A stretch of DNA of 64,000 nt from Phymorhynchus buccinoides. Taxonomy: Eukaryota > Mollusca > Gastropoda > Neogastropoda > Raphitomidae. The stretch spans positions 35,461,136 to 35,525,135 of the forward strand of contig CM065695.1 in assembly GCA_017654935.2 (NCBI GenBank), in the 5' to 3' direction. The notes beneath the pieces are model-generated. The model worked only from the letters and a program-made list of their open reading frames with translations. It searched no databases and was not told where the DNA came from. The position numbers were made by a program, and so were the translations under genes. Shown in pieces: positions 57,272 to 64,000 of this stretch. Position 1 is the stretch's first letter. Every line of letters begins with the position of its first letter.

Positions 57272-60200
57272 CTGTAACATGGTAGAAATTACCCCCAAAA
57301 AATTATTTGGTAATCTCTTCATTGTTTTTAATGTAGAAACATACCTACCGGTTATCCAAAAGTATTTATTTAGCCCAGCTCACTGAACACAGCAATACTG
57401 AAATTCTTACATATTTTGATCATAAAACAAAATTTGCTAAATGGGACCCAGTTGGAAAATATTGTGCACATCAGGTAATTTCAAAAATACTTTGCTTGAT
57501 CCTGGTTAAATCCTTGGTATAGGTCAAGATGTGCCACGCCCCCTACATTTCTCGGTTAATTCATTTTTCAGTTTTTGCCTTTCTTACCAAACATGAAGAT
57601 AATTAGCTGAAAAGGTTAATAAAATACATCTCTATGTTTGGTAAGAAAGGCAAAAACGGAAAAATGGAATTAACCGATAAATTACCTTTACCAAATCCTT
57701 TATATAGCTTTGTTTTAATAAAGATAGAAAAAGAAATCATAAACTCCTTTTTTACCAGTTTAGCGGATGAAGACATGTCGATGCAAATGTCTTGACCAGA
57801 GGCGGCAGCTCCCAAACACAGCACCGTTTTCTCATGGAAATGTTCCGGCACCCTGTAGTTGTGGCTGTGCATTATTTCCCCTGGGAAGCTCTCCAGCCCC
57901 GAGATGGTAGGTATCAAGGGTGTGGCGTAGTGACTGGAAACAGGAGAGATACAATATCATATTTTATATGTATGCGTTTAACCCCCTCACTGTCAGAGAA
58001 AAACAGAAATTATTGATTTTCTTATTATAAAATTTAAAGAGACCTGTTAGACTCAATCTGAGAAAATGGTTTTGAGAGATATCTTTCCTGACTTGTCTAA
58101 ACCAAAAACCATCATTCCAGGACTATGACATCAAAAGTTATGACATCATCAGTGATATCACACACCACATACTAGACACTGGGGGACTGGGCAGGGAAGG
58201 GGTTAAGCACTTCAGGGCTCAGATTAACGCAGTATTAACAAATAACTGTGCATTGTACATGTATCTGTGTAAGCAGAACATGAGTATGTCAATTTAAAAC
58301 GTGCGTTAAAAGCCAACGATTTCCACACAGCAGCAGAAGCAACTATTACTCTAAGAAACTGGACTGAAATGTATGAGTGATGGAGAAAACTTTAAGCAAG
58401 ATACATTCCCACATTCTCGGACAAGAGGGCAAAATATAAATCAGCAATGGGCATGGTCTCCAAAGATCAGTTACCATAATCGGCAAACTTCTGACAAACT
58501 TATCCTTTCTATTCCTCGTACAAACACTAAGACATATGGTGAATGTTCATTTTCTTTCAGTGCCCCGTCTATCTGGAACTCCCTCCCCTATGAACTCCGT
58601 TCTGCCAAACCTTTCCAGTCTTTCAAGACAGCTCTTAAAACTTACCTCTTCCAACAATACTTCTGACTTCTACTTATCCTCTATGGTCTCCACATTGTGT
58701 GTGAGTGCGCATGAATGTGTGCATGTGCGCGCATTACGGCTGTGTGCATGTTTATGATAGTTAATATCTTAGTAGATTATTAATTTGTGAAGCACTGTGA
58801 GCTCAAAAGAGAAAGGGCGCTCTAACATTTTTAGTTATTATTATTATTAAAAGCGCGCAAAAAGCCAGTGCACAGTTTGATATCTCCCAGCAAGAATAGC
58901 ATTTCTTTGTATTAACAAAGCTCCAAAAGAGTTAAAAGATTTTCTATTGCTGTTGAAAACCACTGGCTCTTGCAGAAATCAAAAAGACAAAGGGTGCCAG
59001 TGTAAAACATATTATCAGACATTTATCCTTACAAGGGAAAACACAATAAGACACTTTCAATTTTAATAGGTCAATGGCCTATGGCCAGGGCCTCGGGACA
59101 TCACTGACTATGCATCAGGTGAAACTTTGCTTTGTTTTAGTTACGCATTGGCCTGAAATCCAGTGCATCAGAGGGAAGTTCTGAGTGTCAGAGACACGTA
59201 TCTGTGCATTAAAACCGTATTTTATGGATTATTGAAGTCTGTAAGTCCAATAGTGTGGAAGATATAGCCTGGAAACGAAATTTAGGTTTTCAAGGTCATA
59301 CATAAAGGTCAAGGTCAGCACGGTCACCATGGGACCATCTGTGTACCATGATTTACCACCACACAAAATGTGAAGCGATTCGGTGCAGCGGTTCATGAGT
59401 TACAGTACGAACAAACACACACACATACAGACGCCAAATGATTTTTATTATATATATAGGTATAGATAAGGCGCACCCCCGGCCCCCAAATTTAACACAA
59501 AATTCAGATTTTGTTACTTTATTCTCTTACTACAATATCAGTCACATTGTAAGGCGCAGGGGTCTCAGTCTGGGGGAAAAAAAGTTTTATATTTATACAA
59601 GTTATAGTCTGTAAAATACAGTACACACTGGAACTGACCCATTGCAGACGATGACGGCGTCGTACATCTCTGTCACAGCATTAGTCTTCTCCATCACAGG
59701 AGCTGTGGTCACCTGCCATCTGCGGCGCTCCCCTGCATCACCCCCCTCCTCCTCCCCCCTGCCGCAAACCACTGGCTCCACCTTCAGCACCTGGGTGTCA
59801 AACTGTCACGGGAAAAAAAAAGTAATTCAACATGTTCCGAATGTGCAAACCTAACCTCTGCCAAGGGAGACAAGTCAGTCAAGTCAGGACAGTGTCGGCC
59901 TACTTTGAGGACGTTATTATAAAAAAAACTTTTTTTCTCTAAAAAAAATAAATTTCACACACACACACACACATGCAAGCATGCACAGAATCATATGTAT
60001 ACGTACACACACACCACACATTATGTATACATGTACGCATTCACACATACATGCACATACACACACACATACAATGATGAACACACACACACAGAATATA
60101 AAATTCCTACCTGTATATGCTGTAGCAGGTTGAAGTGGGCAGAATAATCTTTGAGATATTGCAGAACATCCTCATGTCTGATGAACGATGGAAGTTTCTT

Positions 60201-60301
60201 GTCAAACTCAAAGTCTGGAAAGGCCATCACTTCTTTTGGTAGATTGGTTCTGTAATCAAGAAAAAAATTCCAAAAAAATCAGATGGTGTGTGTGTATGTC
60301 A

Positions 60302-60345
<44 letters not shown>

Positions 60346-60670
60346 ATGCGCGTGTGTGTGTGTGTGTGTGTGAGGGATTAATCAATGTAGATATTGCCAC
60401 CCAAACTTGGGGTCAACAGTATACATAGTGGAAGTGGGAGACATAAGTATGCCATTCAGTCGTTTCCGACCATGAGTGCCAGATATATAGCAGAGGGTGC
60501 AGATGCTATTCCAGCGGGTTGGGTAGAATTTGTTTATGGTGGAGATGCCTTGCCCAGGGTACATCCCCACTCTCTTGGCCAAAGGGGTTTGAAGACACAC
60601 ACCTGCATGCATGCACGCACGCACACGCACACACACACTGCCTCCTCCGCTATTTGAAGGTCTCAATATG

Positions 60671-60703
<33 letters not shown>

Positions 60704-61918
60704 CACACACACACATAATCATACACACTTCTTTTTTTTCTCTGCGTTTCCAGGCCATAATGGGTAAGGTACGTATGTGTCTGGTTTTCAGTTTTCAATG
60801 GTCTCCTCGCTGCGTACAGCCAACACATTCTGAGAGTCAAAGAGAGTGGCAAATTATAAGAAGTTACAAGAACAGAACTTCAAGAAGGTGGGGGAACTAT
60901 TGTTACGAAAGACCCCCGGTATCCCCACGGGGAGGACACACACACACACACACATTGGAGGTCCCGTGTGCAAATGTATGCACAAGATCTTGCGCACACG
61001 TACGTTAAAGCCCATCCCACTATTCTGTACGAGTAGGCCATGTGGGCCGGTGCGGCGGTGGGATGGATGACACGAATATAGCAGTTCTTCTTCTTCGCCT
61101 CAGGCAGCCAACTTCATCAGGTTGAAGATTCTGCTGCACTTTGGGGAGTAGTAATTAAGAAGATAACAAATTAGAAAGCTGAGGAGATAGAAGTAGCCTA
61201 ATGGAAAGTAAAGTAAACATAAAATAAACCTAGTGTGGATCGGGGAGGGGGGGGGGGGGAATACAAAAAATAAAATGGACCGTAGCCTTTATTTCGTTTT
61301 ATCTGGGCAAGACCAATCCGGCTACCGTTGCGGTCCCCAGGAGCGAACCCCGACTGGCACAGCTCCTTGCGACATTGAGCATGAACCACAAATTTCACTT
61401 TTTTGTAGGGTTAGGGTTAGGTAAATGGTTCAAGTAAAGAAAGAGTGAGTTTGTGGTTGTCGCAAATACACACTCTCATAGTAGCGAGCGGCAGATTTGC
61501 ACGAGCTACACTTTTGACTGCGACACTCCTGCCCTTCATTTACCACTACTTTGATCTATGGCCTGTAGTTCCCTGGTTTTGTTATCAATATTACACATCC
61601 TCTGATCCTGTGCGCTATTAATCAATTAATGGTCTGGTCTGACTGAAGACCGGTGAGCGCGGGGCAGGATAAACATCTGGAAGGAGAGAAAAAACATTGA
61701 ATATCTATGGTAACTCACTTTAAATTCCTGTACATGCTGGAATGCACAGGCAGGCCGCGGCTGTCCGTGCCAGTGTCATCCGTGTAGACCCATGTCCCAC
61801 CGACTCCTGAACTCTGCTCGAAAGCTTTGACAGAAAAGGTGGGTGCTCGCGAAGCTAGATGCCTCACTGCACACAATCCCGCTGCCCCTGCCCCGATCAC
61901 AGCCACTCGGATTGCCAT
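56648..61918 (-). CDS. Flavin-containing monooxygenase, complete, five exons
   Basis: Exons in coding order 61918-61719, 60249-60111, 59802-59639, 57933-57756 and 57271-56648 give 434 residues. Motifs: FAD-binding GAGAAG (9-14) after MAIRVAVI; 'SMYRNLKTNLPKEVMAFPDF' (61-80); FMO signature FPGEIMHSHNY (184-194); NADPH-binding GAAASG (209-214, where the usual GxGxSG has Ala for the second Gly); and 'LFCTGYHFEFPF' with T276-G277-Y278. FMOs use NADPH and O2 to oxygenate soft nucleophiles (N, S). The vertebrate C-terminal hydrophobic anchor is absent, as in the soluble-type invertebrate and plant FMOs (about 430-460 residues). Residues about 121-138 form a charged Glu/Gly-rich insertion. The start is chosen because the FAD loop lies at the expected distance. 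Confidence 0.95.
57519..57695. mobile_element. Foldback element, GGTAAAGGT family
   Basis: 'aggtcaagatgtgccacgcc' at the left and 'aattacctttacc' at the right. The inner arms 'gcctttcttaccaaacat' and 'atgtttggtaagaaaggc' pair perfectly. It lies in FMO intron 4. Confidence 0.82.
57756..57933 (-). CDS. FMO exon 4, FMO signature and NADPH motif
   Basis: The acceptor is tttccag and the donor gtaaaa. It completes Gly168, then runs from HYATPLIPTISGLESFPGEI to SSAKL, phase 0. Confidence 0.93.
57978..58206. mobile_element. piggyBac-like MITE
   Basis: TTAA at both ends, with inner ends CCCCCTCACTGTCAG and ..GGGCAGGGAAGGGG. It is a divergent relative of 48865-49092 and begins 45 bases beyond the acceptor of FMO exon 4. 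Confidence 0.8.
58430..58850 (+). pseudogene. LINE 3' end
   Basis: Encodes 'TKTYGECSFSFSAPSIWNSL' and 'SFKTALKTYLFQQYF', then a non-coding tail with 'gggcgctctaac' and (ATT)n. It is antisense in an FMO intron. Confidence 0.82.
59270..59435 (+). repeat. Dispersed 'aaggtcaaggtcagcac' repeat
   Basis: Copy of the 49565-49800 family ending in (CA)n, in FMO intron 3. Confidence 0.7.
59457..59621. mobile_element. MITE, 'actataaggcgcac' family
   Basis: 'taaggcgcacccccggcccc' at the left and 'tatagtctgtaaaatacagt' at the right. The left terminus is eroded. Confidence 0.8.
59639..59802 (-). CDS. FMO exon 3
   Basis: The acceptor is ccgtgacag and the donor gtcagt. It encodes FDTQVLKVEPVV, the charged insertion, and 'YDAVIVCNG', with phase 2 at the end. 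A MITE ends about 18 bases beyond the donor. Confidence 0.9.
60111..60249 (-). CDS. FMO exon 2
   Basis: The acceptor is gattacag and the donor gtaggaat. One base completes Lys67, then 46 codons follow (TNLPKEVMAFPDFEF to LLQHIQ), phase 0. Confidence 0.93.
60301..60372. repeat. (GT)n microsatellite in FMO intron 1
   Basis: About 70 bases of GT with a central GCATGCGC interruption. Confidence 0.95.
60735..61090. repeat. Composite of SINE fragments
   Basis: 60735-60838 is the reverse of 27957-28105. 60838-60940 matches the end of 23773-24077. 60957-61080 matches the tail of the 33225 SINE ('ggtcccgtgtgcaaatg', 'aaagcccatcccactat'). All are in FMO intron 1. Confidence 0.75.
61640..61682 (+). 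repeat. SINE tail fragment
   Basis: 'gagcgcggggcaggataaac' matches the 3' part of the SINE at 33225-33637 ('gggcgtggggcaggataaac'). Confidence 0.6.
61719..61918 (-). CDS. FMO exon 1, FAD-binding
   Basis: ATG at 61918-61916, 66 codons plus two bases, donor gtgagt. It contains GAGAAG and 'GVGGTWVY'. Confidence 0.93.
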
Positions 61919-62649
61919 AATTGATACAATGATTGTATTTGTAAGCTATCAGTATCTGAGTTAGTATGTCGTCTGCTCATCAAGAAAGATCGTCTGCTCC
62001 AAAAAAAATCCGCAACTCACAAATGTCACGCTTCAAGACAAAGCAAATGTGCAAACTCGGCAAAAGTATTTGGGGGGGGATAAACTTTGGGTCCTTTTAA
62101 CGTTCGTCTAGATCACATGCGTGGTTGATAAACTGTAATTGCACGCAACAAGTTTTCTAGGCCTACCTTGTAAAACGTTTAATAATCAGAAATGAGGCAG
62201 ATAACATGAGGTGAAAGGTCACAAGAGGTCAACAACGATGCCGTCTTTTGAGTCAAATCATATAAATTTCAAGTTCATTTTGAGTGCCTTTACCTTACTG
62301 ACCTAAAAGCAGCGTGTGTGTGTCTGTGTATGTGTCCCCTTCTTCTTTGGCCCATGATCATTCAGTTGATCATTCTGGCACCCTCAGGGGGAACAAAATG
62401 AAAAAAGGGTTGTTGTTTTTAATAAGTTTTGTGGGTTGGTTGCATTTCAAACTAGAAAGCACTGATACAGCGAAACCTGCCTGCAGGAAAGCACCTGAGC
62501 TTGGCCTACAGTACTCAAACTTCCCCTGTCTTGTCAAAGGGGCAATACTCATGATTTCTTTTTTGTCAAATACCCGAAGTTGCTTCCCTTGGACCATTTT
62601 GGCAACATTTGAATGTTAGGACTTGAACAAAACAACAGCACAAAAAACC
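61919..62649. other. Upstream of FMO, probable promoter region
   Basis: Contains the region immediately 5' of the FMO ATG on the minus strand. No TATA box or clear initiator is recognised, and no repeat family is seen. Confidence 0.4.
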
Positions 62650-62965
62650 CTTCAAGGTCAAGGTCAGCACAGTTATATTTTTTTTTACAGAATCCTCCCT
62701 GCATGACACACCACCACACAAAATTTGAAACGATTCTGTTCACTGGTTCATAAAATACAGCTCAGAAATGAAATATATAACCCAAAGAAAGAAATATCGG
62801 TTCTCAAGGTCAAACTCCAAGGTCAAGGTCAGCACAGTCACGAATATTGAAAGGAGCCTAAATTTTCACGATGTCTACCCCTCTGCCAAATTTGATCAAA
62901 ATCCGTTTAGTAGTTTTTGCTAAAATCAACGCAGTTACACACACACACACACACACACACACACT
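62650..62965 (+). repeat. Two dispersed 'aaggtcaaggtcagcac' repeats
   Basis: Copies at about 62650-62765 and 62800-62965, the second with a different middle ('ttgatcaaaatccgtttagt') and a (CA)n tail. Confidence 0.7.
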
Positions 62966-63242
62966 ATGCACATGAGTATCAGGACAATGAGTGATTGCAC
63001 GCATGTTTACACAACTTATACAAAGGCAAAAGTTTCTTATCTTATCTAAGGTGAAAACGTTTTGTTTTTATAGAACACATCATAGCAACGTATTAAAAAA
63101 ATTAGAGTGAGTATTTTTTAAAAGTTTTGACACAAAAATTATTTCATATCTAACAAGCACTTTTGGCACAGACTCTCCCCCTATAGAAACTCTGCTTTTG
63201 GTTTCATCATGCAAGGGGAGAGCATCCCCATAATACAAAAAC

Positions 63243-63492
63243 ATGGCTGGCTGTGCTTGTGTCTGTCGTAATCGGCTCGTCAAATTGGTTCAGAATACAG
63301 GAAAATTACCTTTCATTTCATTATCGAAGAAGTATAGTCAAGAAGGTGCAAAATCAAATGATCAGTTCGTCAGATCTATAGAGACTATGTCACCTCAATC
63401 CCTTGAGCCCAGCCTCCATCCACAGTTATCCACCACAATGTCAGACCCCAAACTGGCCAAAGATGTGTCGTCTGCCTCAGGACTTATTTCAG
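63243..63492 (+). CDS. Possible first exon of an unrecognised gene
   Basis: The ATG-initiated frame 'MAGCACVCRNRLVKLVQNTG' is basic, lacks acidic residues for the first 30 or so positions and looks like a mitochondrial targeting peptide. It continues 'SQEGAKSNDQFVRSIETMS' and 'MSDPKLAKDVSSASGLIS'. A possible donor (cag|gtttgt) lies at 63493. The downstream exon would be outside the window. I do not recognise the family. It could also be chance. Confidence 0.3.
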
Positions 63493-63837
63493 GTTTGTCC
63501 CATCAACATAACTACAGAGTACTGTTCTATATTTTTCTTGTTTTTCTTTAAAGCTTTTTCTCGTCACTCTTTCTCTTTTTGTTTCAACTGAAGGTTTCAA
63601 ATCCAGGATATAAACAAATATCCCATCCCCTCCACCGCCCAGCCTCCATATATTCACTTTGACTTTACTCCCACCCCTAGTTCTAGGTAGGTAGGTAGGT
63701 ACCTACTAAACAACCATTCCTCTGCCTTCCCCTCCAACCCCTGCATCCCCACACCTAAAAAAACAACAACAAAACAGATCCCCCCCCTCCTTTTTTTTTT
63801 TGCATGCATGTATTGTCCCCTAAATACAAATACTCCT
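63493..63837. other. Nothing recognised
   Basis: T- and C-rich sequence with a short (GGTA)n near 63687-63700. No feature is supported. Confidence 0.5.
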
Positions 63838-63975
63838 GTGCATGCATCATGTGGGGCCCGTGTTTCCCCGGTTGATCTGGGGGGACTAAGCGGTCGTGCA
63901 TGACACTCTACATGCATCATGTGGCGCCCGGGTGTCCCTGGCCAGTCTGGGTACATTTAACGGTCGGGCATGACC
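63838..63975. repeat. Two tandem units of about 72 bp
   Basis: 'tgcatcatgtggggcccg' ... 'cggtcgtgcatgac' is followed by 'tgcatcatgtggcgcccg' ... 'cggtcgggcatgac'. Confidence 0.85.
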
Positions 63976-64000
63976 TTTAACTCGTCTTTAACCCCCCCCC

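Overview
The window is eukaryotic nuclear DNA from an invertebrate animal. It has split genes with GT-AG introns, very dense microsatellites, truncated LINEs, tRNA-derived SINEs and many short inverted-repeat DNA transposons. The gene set and repeat style fit a lophotrochozoan, most likely a mollusc and perhaps a marine gastropod. That placement is inference; no species can be named from the sequence alone.

Three spliced genes are supported. (1) Positions 2378-21611, plus strand: eight exons whose phases join into one open frame of 1299 residues, with the 5' part lying outside the window. I identify it as the shelterin subunit TPP1 (ACD). The exons carry an OB-fold-like segment, a helix ending in a 'LLDEM'-type motif, a very long Ser/Thr-rich linker, and a C-terminal 'RQLMALWLE' motif that resembles the TIN2-binding end of vertebrate TPP1. 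(2) Positions 31663-45482, plus strand: a complete six-exon Rab2 GTPase gene encoding 212 residues. (3) Positions 61918-56648, minus strand: a complete five-exon flavin-containing monooxygenase encoding 434 residues, without the C-terminal membrane anchor of vertebrate FMOs. A possible first exon of a fourth, unrecognised gene lies at 63243-63492 on the plus strand. The three genes have unrelated jobs (telomere capping, ER-Golgi transport, xenobiotic oxidation), and nothing suggests they act together.

The rest is repeat-built. Region 1-2377: LINE remains and a short inverted-repeat element. TPP1 introns: a 79-bp satellite of about 29 copies (4772-7051), a small transposon that contains a copy of TPP1 exon 4 (9980-10232), a three-layer nest of elements (12970-15616), and a LINE with an inverted 5' end. 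Region 21612-31662: hAT-, piggyBac- and pogo-like short elements, a decayed L1/Tx1-type LINE (25290-27117) and SINEs. Rab2 introns: a LINE with an open reverse transcriptase frame (34003-35240), a 570-bp pure pyrimidine tract inside a hAT-like element (36638-37556), and a tandem array that repeats the end of Rab2 exon 4 with its 5' splice site six more times (42169-42912). Region 45483-56647: more short transposons, a foldback element carrying telomere-like repeats (51082-51471) and a minisatellite (51490-52230). The FMO introns hold further short elements.

The most unusual features are the Rab2 splice-donor array, the TPP1 exon fragment captured by a short transposon, the divergent TPP1 itself, and several short-transposon families with 5- or 6-bp target duplications that can be read directly from flanks and, in two cases, from empty-site comparison.
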